NCBI GenBank assembly: GCA_033725935.1
Contig: MU867093.1
Coordinates: forward strand, 124,001 to 188,000
DNA: 64,000 nt
Direction: 5' to 3'
Source of the DNA: Cladorrhinum sp. PSN259
Lineage: Eukaryota > Ascomycota > Sordariomycetes > Sordariales > Podosporaceae
This document shows positions 12,301 to 24,719 of the stretch, one piece after another. The position numbers and the translations under genes are program-made. The notes beneath the pieces were generated by a model. It was not told the DNA's origin, made no database searches, and saw only the letters and a program-made list of their open reading frames with translations. The number at the start of each line of letters is the position of its first letter. The first letter of the stretch is position 1.

Positions 12301-13413
12301 AATCTCAGCGTCGGCTGAATCTTTTGTCCCGGTAGCGTCGGCGAGCTGGCCTTGGTTGGCGGCAAGTTCTGCCTCAGCGACAGCAAGCTTTTCCTGAATC
12401 TCAGCAGTCTGGCTCTTCAAGGCTTCAATCTCAGCAGCATGCTCTGCTTTCAGAGCCTCCAGCGCCTCTTGATCAATAGCATCACCAGCGCTTTGCTGCT
12501 CAACCTGACTTGCGCTAGCCCTCTCGGCGAGCTCACTAATCTTCTGCTCGGAGGAAGCAATCTGGCTCTTTAGTTCGGCAATCTCGGCCTCGCTCGCGGA
12601 AAGCTTGGTCTTCAGCTCATCGATCTCCTTGGCAGAGTCGGCCGCAACTGCCGCAGCACCGGAAGTGCTTGAAGCTAGAGATGGGCGAGACACATGTCTG
12701 GTGGCGCTTGCGGCTGCAGCGGTTCCTACGGTAGAAAGGCGTTTCTTCGCGACATCAATTGCAGCACCGGTTGCTGACGGCCGAGCTACAGTGCGAGTGG
12801 CCGTAGAAGGGGCCGATGTAGCTGTTGCCGAGGGGCGGGTGGCGGTGACTGGCGGTCTAGTTGTTGCGGTGCCAGAGGCAGCGACTGGCTTCCGCGCAGC
12901 TGCGGTAGCAGACGAAGTGGTGCCGCTAACTGTCCTGGGCTTTCCTGGTGAGCTGGTAGCAGGGGCGACCGCAGTAGAGGTGCGGCGCGCCGCAGCAGAT
13001 GGAATTCGCTTCCTCTCATCCTCGGACATGGAAGGCTGCGAGCGATGCGACGACATGGTTGAAGCCGAGGTCGGGGGCCGCTTGGTGACGGTTGTGCCCG
13101 CCGCTGGGCGTGTGGCAGATGGCTTCGCCAGGCCACTAGCCGTGCTGGTTCTTGTGTTTGAGGTTGTAGTGGGCTTCGTGGCAGTAGTACCAGTTGCGCC
13201 CGGCCGCCTAGTTGCGGTGGTAGTAGCTGCGGGAGCTACGCGCTTCACTCCGGTGGTGCTCGACGACGTGGTCGATTTGGTCGATTTGGGCGAAGCAGCA
13301 GTCGGAGAGGCAACACTCGGCGAAGTCGGGGTCGGGGTCGGGGAGTCCTCATGGTGGGCAGGTTCGGACTGAACCACCTGCTGGACCACCTCGTTACCTT
13401 CGACGTCGGACAT
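9399..13413 (-). CDS. Large alanine/glutamate-rich coiled-coil protein
   Basis: The protein has 1315 residues in two exons, 9814-13413 and 9746 down to 9399. The intron has a GTACAT donor and a TTTCCAG acceptor with a GCTGAC branch site; the nearby GTGAGT donor would break the frame. The first 220 residues are low-complexity Thr, Ala, Pro and Arg sequence, basic and probably disordered. From about residue 260 to 1200 it is nearly unbroken coiled coil made of repeats of the form HAxELxxL. There is no motor, SMC or other enzymatic domain. Filamentous-fungal relatives are, as I remember, annotated only as M protein repeat proteins. A structural or cytoskeletal role is inferred. In the last exon a GTAAGC...TTAGAG segment (about 9555-9655) could be a further in-frame intron. 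The start is the ATG of MSDVEGNEV; the preceding in-frame codon is TTG, not ATG. Confidence 0.85.
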
Positions 13414-15210
13414 GATGGGCAAGTCGCAATTCGGAACGGACGCAGTGCAAAAGAAGAAGGAAAATCGAGAAGTAACTGGACTGCGTAGAAGTTAATGTCA
13501 GTAAAGCTGGCAGTTTTGGTGGTGGGGAACTAAAATTATGTGCAATTAAACAGCTCCAAGAAGGAAAAGGAATGGGAGAGACCACGAAGCGCCAGCTTGT
13601 AAAAGAAGGGGTAGAATACAAAGTAAACAAAAAGTTGGCGCTAGAACCGCGTGACAAAGCTCAATAAATGCCAGAGTTTGCAACTTACATATCGGGGGCT
13701 ACTCAGAGTCGCAGCAATTCCTCGATCGCAATGGGGACTTTGGAAATTATTCTTGCCGCTTTTGCGCTGCAAGGAGGGATGGAGCTCTGACTCGACGGTA
13801 ACGAGGGAAATTTGGAGAAGGAGGAAATAAAAGAACGATCAGAAGGAAAAACACAGAAAACAACGTCGTGCTGATTGTAAACACTTGGCCGATCCGACAC
13901 AATTTGCAGTGGGAATCAAAACCTTTTGCCCCTCGTCTTATAACAGGATGGAAGAAGTATCAAAAGTGGTCGCTGGAGACTGCATTCAATTCCCGCGTGG
14001 AGGAGAGATTCGAGAAGATTGGAAGGAGAGAAACAGAGGAGCCCGCCCGATCTGCCAACGCCCCCGGCCAGAGAAGGCGCGGGCCTAGAGTGGGCGACCA
14101 GGGGTCATTGAGTGGAGTGCGGGAGTCACAAGTGGAGATATCGACAGGGGTAAGCTTGAACAGTACTGGAGCCACTGGAACCTCTATCTCCTTTCCCCCT
14201 TCTGTCACTTTCGCCTCAGAAACCATTTCGACGCCGGCACTTGGCTTGGGACCAATTCCTCCTTTTTTATTCGCTGGTAATGAGACTCATCCTGTGCTTC
14301 TCATCTACAGATTATCTATGCGCTGCCATGTTCTGCGGTAGCACAAGAGTTCGATTCGCATGCACACGCGTTAAAAATGTGGGGAGCATCAGCACAAGGG
14401 AGAAAAACAAAAAGAGTCCCACCAATCGTTGGTTGACTCGACGGCATATGGTATCTTGATGAATTTCTTGTGCCGCCACTCTCAATGCACAGGGCCGGTT
14501 TCAACGGTTCGATGACTCGGCAGGCACGGCTGAGGCGCTGGTTGCATGTATCAGGATCAATCCTCGAACCGGGTATTTCCATGGACAAGATAGACATAAA
14601 ACTCAAGACGGGACGCATCTCACCGAATTCTAGACGATGATGCAGGTTGCCATCAAGGGCACACAATGTGCAAGGACCCGGAAAAAAACGCAAGATGAAC
14701 TGCTTCTCCCTTCCCCCTTGGGTGCACAACAGGAGCGGATAGAGGCAGGGCTACCTCAAATAATCTTCATGTAATCCCGGCCACGCCATTCCCCATTTGA
14801 AAGACAAGCGAGAGCTTCCCAGTCCACCGGGTCGAGTCGTCTCATTTCCAACAAAGTCTGTGTAGCCGACCGTGCGCTGCAAGGAGTTAAACATGCTAAA
14901 AAGGATTAAAAATACATCCATATCATGATGCCAAAGTCAACGCAGGGGGAAGTAGCCTCGCTGATCACCAAAAATGCTTGTGTATTCAGCAGCTTATCCT
15001 CAATATTGACCACCAAACCCTTTTCTGAAGCTATCCTTAATCAAATGCCAAGCTTCATTCTCTCTAGGGACCGCAAAGACTAAAGGTGAAAATCCTCAGG
15101 GGTATCATAAAAGGCATCCTTATACGCTCAACCAAATGTTGAAAAGACGGTGAGAAGATTATGTGCCGAGAAAAGAAGCCAGCTGCCCACCGTATCCCTT
15201 CTCCTCGCCA
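13414..15210. other. Intergenic
   Basis: No supported gene lies here. The left part is the promoter and leader of the coiled-coil gene and the right part is the 3' region of the next minus-strand gene. A GTTCGATTC-like motif near 14349 resembles a tRNA B box, but no cloverleaf can be built around it. Confidence 0.6.
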
Positions 15211-17672
15211 TCACTTCCGTATCAGAAGCAGCCCCTTATTCTCAAAACGGGACTTTTGCACCCAGATATCCTGTCTCGTCACCTCCAGAGTTTCAGCCCA
15301 GTCATCCAGCATGCTATTGGTAACCCTAATTCCCTTTTCCTGTACCTCGCGGAGTCTCTGGAGAAGAAAATCGAGGTCGTCCTTGCTCCTATTAAACGAG
15401 TTAAAACCGGAACAAAGTTATAGCGCTTATTAACAAAATGTACTGAAAATAATAACCAGAAAAGGAAAAGTGAGGAAAAAAAAAAAAAAAAGGGGGGGGG
15501 GGGGGGGAAGAAGAGAGAAAGAATTGAGGAAAAAGATCCGGGGAAAAATGGGGGCTAGGAAAGCGATGCATACCATGTGTTGTCAAATGCGTCATCCTCG
15601 TCATCTTCGTCTTCGTCTTCTTCCTCTACATGTCGAACTCCCTTGGCATTGCCCTTGCCGTGTCCGTTAGGAGCGTTCAATTCTGGAAACTCCTCATCGT
15701 CGTCGTCTTCTTCGGCCTCCTCCTGAAGATCGCCATCGGGTACACGTGCTGGACTTGAAAGATAAGGAGGAATTAGTCCCGGCCGGGATCGTGGAGGTGA
15801 GCTTGAAACCGTTCTAGAGATGTTACTGGGCATAGCGTTTTGAGCAGGACGTCGGATCGGATTGATAGCTGAAGAGTAGTTCCGAGCTGCCGAAGCTGAC
15901 GAAGCTGACGATGATGGGAGGAGGTTCATCCCCTGTGTGGATTTAATCCATTTCTCCGCCAAAGGATTCGGCTGCCGCTTGATGCGTTCTTCAATATCAC
16001 GACCGACCACGTCCCATTGATGGTGTGTCTCGACTATCCTCTCCTTTTCTTTCGCTCTACGTTCTGCTTTGATCGCCTCATCCCGCGCAGCCTTTTCGAG
16101 CTTGTCTATCCGATCGTTCAAAGGATCAATGGCGTTCTTTAGCTCTTGCTTCCATTCCTGGACAAGGCCATGAAATTGTTCTAGGGCCTTCATGGCCTTT
16201 ACCTCCTCATGGGTGGCTAGATCAACGTCCGTCTGGTCAGAACGAGTCTGCAGAGCCCTCACCAGCTGAGCTATCCATGCGGTAATCCACGTGAGATACT
16301 GGACTGTGAAGTTAGTAAAAGTTCCAACTTTGAGATATAGTTCTGTTCGGTGCTCGGATCCCACAGCACCGAGGAAAAATGCCGCACTCAGTGTGACAAC
16401 AAGCCGGGGAATGATAAATCTGGTAATATCGTCCTCGAGATCTTTATCATCATGGGCCAGGATGCTTTGGTGTACGTTTTGTATGCTTTTATTGACAGCC
16501 GCCATTGCTAGATCGAGGCGGCCCTTTTGGCTGCAAAGAACTGCATGCTGAGCCCAGATATCTGCAGCCTTGCGTATACCCCTGAGGATGGATTGGAGTC
16601 GGTGAACGGATCGAGAGCATGCAATTCCAATATTGGTGATAGCAGTTGGTTCCACACCAACATTGAAACAGTCCTCCCACCGGTCGCCACGATTAGCCCA
16701 GGCTGCTGTTCCAATCGTCGACCGCATCTCCCTCAATGTTTGGTTGGAAATTTTAAGGGGTTGTCGAAAATTGACTATTTCTGGTGCTTTGATGAGTCCC
16801 TCTTCAATGCTTTCATCTTCTGACTCGTCTGAGTCATCTTCATAGCCGTCCTCAAGTTCCGCCTCTTCAATGCTTTCCTCTTCTGACTGGTCTGAGCCAT
16901 CTTCATAGTCGTCCTCAAGTTCCACGGTTGACCGGATATCATTATCCTCACGGCCCACTGACAACGACGACACATGGGCGGGCTGCCGTTCTGGAACAAG
17001 ACGAATCGGCTTCTCTGGGCGGGCAGCTGCTGAAGCGGGGGCTAGGCCATTCACTGTTTTTCTGATCCGAAGGGAGGTTGGAGCTTCTGATACGGGTACC
17101 TGGTATGGGTCAACCAACCGTGTCGTCTGCTGTGGCTTTGTCACTGAAGAGTCGAGTTCTGGGCTCCCTTGTGCGCGGTCTAGTAAGTCGTAACCTCGAT
17201 CACCTGCTTCCCGGGACACCTCTCTCTCAACACTAATGGTCGCTCGTCTTGTTGGTTGCGGGGTCTCTTCAACAAGACTAGAACTACGCTTCCTAAACTT
17301 TTGCCGACTTGAGGTGCCCAGTACTACCTCCAATGTGCTGCGGGAGACCTGTGAACGCGCTGGGTTGAAGGCGTTGATCACGCTCAGAGTGTTTGTGCCA
17401 ACGTCGTCTTCATCGTCTTCATGCGGTGATCCTGAATCGTCCTGGAGTTTTAATCGCTTTGAGATTCTTGTTTCCGGATAAAGAGACTCGACAGCACCCC
17501 TCTTGTTCTTATTGGCACCAGCCGCCAAAGCTTTTGCTGCCTTACTAGTAGTAGAAACCGGGCGGGCGCGGCGACTGGAAATTTCGCTGTCATCTCCAGA
17601 GCTGCCCTCCTCTACTGGTTCCAGCGCGCGGGAGGCGGCCATCGCCTTGGCCCTCCGCGTCCGAACCATCAT
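15211..17672 (-). CDS. Hypothetical acidic/basic protein, unrecognised
   Basis: The protein has 758 residues in two exons, 15574-17672 and 15211-15388. The splice joins ACA TG with G AGC, giving DNTWSKDDLDFLLQRL, so the C-terminus continues beyond the apparent stop in the intron. The N-terminal 330 residues are disordered, with basic patches (MMVRTRRAKAM, RISKRLKL) that could act in nuclear targeting. A tandem 21-residue acidic repeat occupies about residues 249-290. The middle, about 320-600, is helical and hydrophobic enough to be a folded domain, and ends in charged coiled coil. A strongly acidic segment precedes the splice. I do not recognise the family. A nuclear or chromatin role is only a guess from composition. 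The intron contains a 16-A/16-G tract. Confidence 0.75.
15389..15573 (-). repeat. Intron with T16/C16 homopolymer pair
   Basis: This 185-nt intron of the hypothetical gene contains A16 (15476-15491) directly followed by G16 (15492-15507) on the plus strand. The transcript would therefore carry C16 followed by U16. Donor GTATGC and acceptor ATAG fit the reading frame. Confidence 0.8.
16801..16926 (-). repeat. 63-bp tandem duplication inside the hypothetical gene
   Basis: Two copies of a 63-base unit (16801-16863 and 16864-16926) differ at a few positions. They encode two acidic 21-residue units of the form ELEDxYEDxSDxSExESIEE, rich in possible casein-kinase-2 serines. Confidence 0.85.
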
Positions 17673-18888
17673 TGAGCGCTTCCCTTTTGACTGACTATCA
17701 TGCGAGAGTAAACCCGGACAAGTTTAGACCAATGATCAGAAATTGGGGAATAAAAACTTGGGTCGTGTAGATCGTCGCTGGTAGACAAGGCGGCCAGAAG
17801 TCGCGATGGTTGCATTTGTCGAAATCCCGGGCCAGGTCGTAAACACGCCAGGATACACGACCACACGTGATGGAGCGCAATTGGAGAGCTCCAGCTGGTG
17901 TGTGGGGAAGGTGGGGGAGGACCCAGCGGCGGCCCAAGCTCCCAGTGTGAAGCTCCCAGTGGGCTTCTGGCCGGGCCTGGGCTCTGCCGGCGGCTTCCCA
18001 TCCATGCCAAGGAGGTTGCTTTCCGATCCAACCAAATTCGACATGAGATCATCCATTACAACTTGCATTTTGAAACTGGATGTCAGCAACTCGGATTGCT
18101 CGAGGTGAGTTTTCAATCTTGAACTTCGCGTTTTTAATATGGCTCGCTCTCAGTAAGAAGTTTTAGCTTTTTTTTAAAAGCTGTTACCTGCAGGGGAGGC
18201 CGGGGAGAGCGGAACCTTCGCTTGGCCGTTGCATCGGTCGGATGCTGTGTATTTTTTTTTTTTCCCCTTGGGAAAGATTGGGTAGATGGGAGAAAACTAG
18301 ACGCTCATTTTGACAAAGAGATTGTTCTTACAGATTGTGATACATGAATTTGATTATATTGATCCAGATTTGGTCATACATATATAGCTAGGTATCAATA
18401 CTGCTTTGCATGTCGTATCATGCTGATATTCAACCGTACGCAGCATTCCGTCCCACTGAATTTCCAAAGCGACGAATCTCACCGGATCACAAGCCGAGCC
18501 GTGCCTGTGCCGTTTTGGTCGTTTTAGCGTCGCAGCAGTACTGCACCACTGAGAAGCCAACGAAACAAAGGCCAATGGCGGGCACAGTTCCGTCATCGGG
18601 CATATCGCCCGTAAGTCGCCAACAGCTCCACCTGCTCTAGTGGAATAAAATCATGGTTGCAGGTATCCACTAGGCACCACCTCAGACGCTGCCCCGACCC
18701 GCTTTCCGCAACTGCCTCGATCAACTCGGCCTGCGCCCAACCTCTTCCAAGAGGCTTTTTGAAACAATCTACTGGTAGTGAGACGATACGATGAGTAATT
18801 GAAGGCCCCGAAATCATTTTGTCCCAAAATTTCTCGAGTTCGACAGTCGTCGCGCGTGCCATTTGCTTCTGTGGTTTGGAGACTGGCA
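17673..18888. other. Divergent promoter region
   Basis: The stretch separates the minus-strand hypothetical gene from the plus-strand Mam3-like gene, so it should hold both promoters. Open frames on both strands around 17700-18120 have no recognisable domain and are mirror images caused by GC-rich sequence. I do not call a gene. Confidence 0.55.
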
Positions 18889-21418
18889 ATGACGACAATG
18901 GCGACGAGCCAACATCTCTTACGAACTCGCGGTCCATCATCACGTCCCAATGGCCTCTTTGCAGTTCGGTCTGCCGCCGTCGGCCTCGCGCGCGTCTTCT
19001 CCATGACCCTATCGACAGCTTACGCGGCACCTGTTGGAAGCTGGGGACATGGCGGCGGTGGTGGCGAACCAGACGGAGAGGGCGCAAGTCTCATGGTACT
19101 CTACATCGCATCTCTGGTGCTGGTGCTGTCAGGAGGCGCATTTGCCGGTCTAACCATCGCGTATGTCTCGTCTATTCATGTGCACGATTTCTAGGAACAG
19201 GTCTCTTGCTAACTTTAGCTAGTCTCATGGGGCAGGACAGCATCTACCTCCAGGTCATGGCTGGGGATCCAAACGAGACCCAACAACGGAACGCGAAACG
19301 AGTCTACAATCTCTTGCAGAGGGGAAAACATTGGGTTCTGGTGACGCTTCTCTTGTCTAATGTCATCGTGAACGAGACACTTCCTGTCGTGCTTGACCGA
19401 TGTCTCGGAGGTGGAATTGCTGCTGTGGTGGGATCGACAGTGCTGATTGGTATGTGCGATATCAAGCCGGGCCGTTCTTGCCGCTTATCTCTGACATTTG
19501 CGTTATAGTCATTTTTGGTGAAGTTATTCCTCAGTCGCTCTGCGTGCGGTATGGCCTCCAAATCGGAGGCTGCATGTCCAAGCCAGTTCTGGTCATGATG
19601 TATCTCATGGCGCCCATCGCGTGGCCCATTGCAAAACTCCTTGACAAACTTTTGGGAGAGGACCATGGCACAGTGTACAAGAAGAGTGGGCTAAAGACTC
19701 TGGTCACTTTGCACAAAAACCTTGGCGAAGTGTCTCAGCGGTTGAACCAAGACGAAGTCACCATCATCAGCGCGGTGCTGGACTTGAAAGAAAAGCCAGT
19801 GGCTAACGTGATGACCCCGATGAATGACGTCTTTGTCATGGCCGAGGATACGGTGCTTGACGAAAAGACCATGGACATGATCTTGTCTGCCGGTTACTCG
19901 AGAATTCCCATCCACGAGACGGGCAATCTCACCAACTTTGTTGGTATGCTGCTCGTGAAGATCTTGATCACCTATGACCCCGAAGATGCAAGACTGGTCA
20001 AGGATTTCCCTCTCGCCACCCTCCCCGAAACCAGGCCCGAGACCAGCTGCCTGGACATCGTGAACTTTTTTCAGGAGGGCAAATCACATATGGTTCTTGT
20101 GTCGGAATATCCGGGCGAAGATCATGGAGCACTGGGCGTTGTAACTTTGGAGGATGTGATTGAAGAGCTGATTGGAGAGTAAGTGCAAACCCGACCCTTG
20201 GAGAGATTTATCGATCTTGCTGACGCTGTTAATAGGGAGATCATTGATGAGTCTGATGTCTACATTGATGTACACAAGGCTATTCGTCGCCTCACGCCGG
20301 CTCCGAAGGCACGAGTCCAGCGGCGGCAGTCCGAAGACCAGTATAGAAAGTTTAGCGACAACGGCAACCAGGGTGCTTCCACCGGCGCAGATGGAGGTGA
20401 CGACAGTGTCGGTATCCACAAAGCAGTTGGAACGATTGGGAGCGCTAGCCACGATCCCCCTCAGCTATCCAGCAGCCCGAAGCTTGCGACGCTCATGATG
20501 CGGAGAGGTTCTTCTGGCATAGACGGTCAATCCATCACTGTTCCGGTCCGTGCAAACTTTGAGGATATCAGACAGCATCTGAAGCATCTGGGCCCATCCA
20601 ATCCCGCAACTAATCCAAAGAATACACGATCAACTACTGTGAAAATAAAGCCCGGCACTGGAGTTCAGGGCGTATCCCGCGCTGCCCTTGTCGAAGGAAC
20701 TAATGGAGAGACAGTGCTGGTGGAGGAAGAAGAGGAAGGGGACGAAACGACTAGCCTCCTTAGGCCGCAGGTCACAGGAAAGGACGGCATTCAGGCATTA
20801 CATCAAACATACGGCTCTGGCAGCCCGACCGTTACGGTTCAGTTGGCAACCCCAGCCGACGGGGAGCTGCCAACGTTAACCTTGGACACTGCAGAGCCAG
20901 CCACACTTACGCCATCGAAACGAAGCCCAACGGAGGCACACAACGGGGAAGTTACGACAGGTCAGCGATCAGTATCTAGCAGTGACAGCATGCACAGCGC
21001 ACGGAACGACACATTCAACAACAATCTCGTGCCCAAGCGTGGTAATGTTCGCAGTGGTAGTATTACGGAAAACATTGTGGAATCAAGGGGTGTCAGGAAG
21101 GTGGTTTTGGAAACGACGAGCTCCAATGACGACGACGAGCTGGTAATCTCGGCGTCAACTTCTCCGGACCAGCCTAAACCGCAGAGTAGAGGGACGTTTG
21201 GCCTCTTCATGTCCAGGGATAACAACCAACAAGCTGGATCCACCAAAACTATTGAGGATGACGATGAAGAGGAAGGCCTTCTTTCGCCTGATGGGGAGGA
21301 GGAATCGACAGCGGCAGGAGGGCCATCATCTGAAGCGGCTTCGACGGCTAAGAGCGGCGGCGGCTCTTTGACTAAGAAGAAGAATAGACGCAAGAAGCGC
21401 AAGGGCGGCAAGTCATAG
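18889..21418 (+). CDS. Mam3/CNNM-type membrane protein (DUF21 + CBS)
   Basis: The protein has 783 residues in four exons: 18889-19160, 19223-19449, 19509-20178 and 20236-21418. A signal-like N-terminus leads to the DUF21 transmembrane domain (about residues 55-250, with SGGAFAGLTIALMGQDSIYL and GEVIPQSLCVRYGLQIG). A pair of CBS modules follows (about 265-400, with ANVMTPMNDVFVM and LGVVTLEDVIEELIGEEIID). The tail of almost 400 residues is disordered and charged and ends in a Lys/Arg-rich stretch. Yeast Mam3 is a vacuolar-membrane protein linked to metal (Mn, Mg, Co, Zn) homeostasis and mitochondrial morphology; this protein has the same domain order and similar length. The second intron's acceptor must be CTAG, not the TTTAG four bases earlier, because only that avoids a stop. 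A longer start 30 codons upstream is possible. Confidence 0.92.
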
Positions 21419-22439
21419 GTAGACGGCCTGTTCGAGTGGGTTCCTTACGTGTAAAAACAGTATGAATACGAATGAGTTGGTGGGAGGGGTGTTGTATGGT
21501 GTCTTGTTTTATGTACGCATAGCATCATCATTTTTCACTGGGTGTAGTTTTGTTTTCCGAGGCGTGTTTATTTTTATGGACTCGGCGTCAGGGGAGAGGG
21601 AGTATCACGAGGTTGATGAACGGGGAGTATGGTGACTTTTTATTGAGACGGAATTAATAGCATTACTTGGGTGCACTGGTGGCTGTATCATTAGGATGAA
21701 AGGGAATGCGAATCGTTTCAATGCTTATACAGAGGTGTACCACAGTACAACTTCTTGAAGCGAACATGTTCTGAGAGAGATGTTGACGTCAGTGGTTCAT
21801 TGATGTTTCACTGAATGAGGGGTGTTACATTGTTGCTGGCCCAAGCTCCTTAAAGCTACCCCGCAGTGTATTGATTTCATTCAGTACGCGCTGGAACATG
21901 AAAACCTTCCTTTGCTTTGCATCAAAAGGTGTCTCGTTCTCAGCTGATATAGACACAATCATGAGTTGACTGTGTAACTTGATAAATTGCGCTATTACGC
22001 AGTCTTTATCCCGAGCTCCTGAGCTGTATCTCTTGTCGCAATGGCAAGCTTTTCTCGTTATCACTGTTTTCAGATCCTGGTAATTAATAACCGTAATTAC
22101 ACAAAAAAGGCCACTCAATCGCATCATCAATAGCTTCATCACTAATCAAATTCCCGAGCTTTCTCCTCACCCCCCCCCCCCCGCTTGTTGTAAAACCTCC
22201 GCACGCGTGTGCTTCATTTTCACTCTATTTCAAAAACGCCACCACATGCGTTCTTTCTCGCTCAGAACAGCATCACAGAGGTTGAGACTTCTATTGCCTC
22301 GTCTGCAGAGTAGTAAACCAGTTTTTAACTCTAGAATTATTGCTCCGGGTATGGATTTTACAGTGAAGATGAGATGAGATGAGATGAAACGGTAACTGAC
22401 TGGACATGAAAACAAGTGATACTCCGAGGATTCGCCACC
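21419..22439. other. Intergenic between the Mam3-like and glyoxalase genes
   Basis: No gene is seen. It includes the 3' region of the Mam3-like gene and the glyoxalase promoter. A run of 13 C lies at 22170-22182, and a GATGA repeat lies at about 22367-22385. Confidence 0.6.
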
Positions 22440-23561
22440 ATGGCTTCTACTACTGATGTCAAGAACTACAAGTTTAATCATTCCATGTGAGAAAATCCTT
22501 TTTTTTATATTTTTTTTTTTTAGACAAAATCCTCTCACTTTTGATGAATCGGAGGCTCATGGTAAAAAAAACAAAAGGATTCGGGTGAAGGACCCCCAGG
22601 AATCAGTCAAGTTCTACTCCTTCCTGGGCATGTCCCTCCTCAAGAAGCTTTCCTTCCCCGAAGCCAAATTCGACCTCTACTTTCTCGGCTACGACTCCCC
22701 CAAGGGTGCCGTCTCGGCGGGGAACAACATCTGGGACCGCGAGGGGCTGATCGAGCTCACTCACAACTACGGCACCGAGTCGGACGCCAACTACAAGGTC
22801 AACAACGGCAACGTGGAGCCCCACCGGGGCTTCGGCCACACCTGCATCAGCGTTGACAACATCCAGGCCGCGTGCCAGCGCCTCGAGGACGCGGGCTACA
22901 AATTCCAGAAGAAGTTGACGGACGGGCGGATGAACCACATTGCTTTCGCGCTCGACCCTGATGGGTACTGGGTCGAGGTCATCGGACAGAAGAAAGTGGA
23001 GGAGACCGAGGGAGTCAAGGAGACGGACGTGACAAAGTACAGGATGAACCACACCATGCTCCGCGTCAAGGACGCGGAGAAGTCGCTCAAGTTTTACCAG
23101 GAGGTTCTGGGGATGAAGCTGTTTAGGACCCACGAGGCCGCCGCCGCCGGGTTTAACTTGTACTTTTTGGGGTACCCCGGCGAGAAGGGGGTTCCGACGG
23201 GCGATGAGGGTACGGCGGATAGGGAGGGTTTATTGGAGCTGACTTGGAATTACGGGACGGAGAAGGATGAGAGTTTTGCTTACCATGATGGGAACAAGGA
23301 ACCTCAGGGGTTTGGGCATATTTGTGAGTGTATTTTTTTTTTTTCTCTACTCCAGAGTTTGTTTTACTGACGTTGGGTTTTTTAGGTGTGTCCGTTGATA
23401 ATCTCGAGGCTGCCTGCGCCCGCTTTGAGGACCTCAACGTCAGCTGGAAGAAGCGTCTGACTGACGGACGCATGAAGAATGTCGCCTTCGTTCTGGACCC
23501 GGATAATTACTGGGTTGAGATTGTCCAGAACGAGCGGTTCACTGACAAGGCAAACTTCTAA
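22440..23561 (+). CDS. Glyoxalase I (lactoylglutathione lyase), two-domain
   Basis: The enzyme turns the hemithioacetal of methylglyoxal and glutathione into S-lactoylglutathione, in the cytosol. It has 322 residues in three exons: 22440-22486, 22578-23323 and 23386-23561. The two glyoxalase modules, about residues 12-150 and 163-322, each keep a full metal-ligand set: H14 of NHSMIRVKD, Glu of LIELTHNYGTE, His of GFGHTCIS and Glu of YWVEV in the first; His of MNHTMLRVKD, Glu of LLELTWNYGTE, His of GFGHICVS and Glu of YWVEI in the second. Both halves are therefore expected to be active, as in yeast Glo1 (about 326 residues). The start sits in a good context (CCACCATGG). The introns have GTGAGA and GTGAGT donors. 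Confidence 0.96.
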
Positions 23562-24719
23562 AAAAGACTTTGAGAGAAGAGATGAGTGAGTGCGGGGAAG
23601 AACTAGCTTTCCGCGGAATGAAACAAATATTGCGTGCATCAAACGTCCTTTGGGTTTTCTATCTTTCTATTTTTTTTGCTGCACGTCTTCGGGGCGCGTG
23701 ACCTAGAGATCTACATGTATTTGATGAAAGGTTAACCAGTCAGGATGCTTCTCCCACCATGCACATTCTTGCGTTTTACTACTGCGCCCGGCTCTGCCGG
23801 TCCTTGACTCCCTTCGGTATATTGCATCGCGAAAGGGACCATGGGAGGCAGGCAAAGCCGTATGAGGCAAACTTTTGAGTTTGAACCAACCAATATGATT
23901 TGGTTTCTCTCACCCCGCTCTGTTAACCCGGGTCTTTTACATAGTCCAAGTAGATTGGTTGTTCGACGGGGGAGGTTGCATGAAAGCTGCATTAGCTAAA
24001 CGTGGGGGAAAGTGAGGGGTCGTCGGAGAGGGAAGCAACCACTGCATGTTGGTGTGTGTGTGTGGAGGAGGAAAGATGTCCATGTCTTGGCTCGGGGCTT
24101 CTTGCTGTTTGTCCAGTCGGCAGGCTTGTCTCACTTGCAAAGTGAGAGAGGGGGGATTATGACAAAGGAGTGTTTGATAATAGAGGGGAAGTAAGAGTGG
24201 TTAGGCCAATGGGAGTTTGTTATATGTTTCATTCAACACACAAAGAAAAGTAGGTAGGTACCTAGATAGGTAAGGTTGGCAGGGATGGAATGGTATGTGA
24301 TTTGATCCCCTTAACCGGCAGGCAACCAACCCATTAGATGGGGATCTATCACATCATTGCATTTATGCTTGTTTTGTCCAGTTAGATTTTGTCATTTATT
24401 GTGCATCTTTCTGCATGTCGTGTACCACGGTTGCTTGAAAAACATCCCGCGGGCAAAGGGGACGTGGGGATTTCTTTGGAGGGGGGGAGGGAGGGAGGGA
24501 GGGGACCGGGCCGTACACTGATTGACCCTGACGGGAGAGGTTTCGTGAAAGGGGAGCTGGACGTTGAAGAGAGTGGGAGGAGGAAGTATAAAAGGGTCAC
24601 ATACTTTCACCTTTTTTTGCTTCCAAACTTCCATCTTCAAACAAGTCCAAACTAACAAAACTTTTCCAAAAAAACCACTTCAAACCAAAACCCACCCCCC
24701 CCAAAAAAAAACACAAATC
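23562..24719. other. Intergenic, promoter of the phosphoglycerate dehydrogenase gene
   Basis: No gene is seen. It holds the 3' region of glyoxalase I and, at its right end, a TATA box and an A/C-rich leader typical of highly expressed fungal genes. Confidence 0.6.
24587..24593 (+). promoter_or_regulatory. TATA box (TATAAAA)
   Basis: It lies 133 bases upstream of the phosphoglycerate dehydrogenase ATG, followed by a CT- and CA-rich leader. Confidence 0.6.

Noticed and set aside
12605..13372. 255-codon open frame on the plus strand opposite the coiled-coil gene
   Set aside because: It is a mirror of the Thr/Ala-rich N-terminus of the minus-strand gene, caused by GC-rich codons, and has no domain.
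14270..14365. Possible tRNA because of a GTTCGATTC-like B box
   Set aside because: No A box at the right distance and no acceptor stem can be paired.
17736..18122. Overlapping open frames on both strands between the hypothetical and Mam3-like genes
   Set aside because: No domain, poor start context, and open on both strands only because stops are rare in this GC-rich patch.
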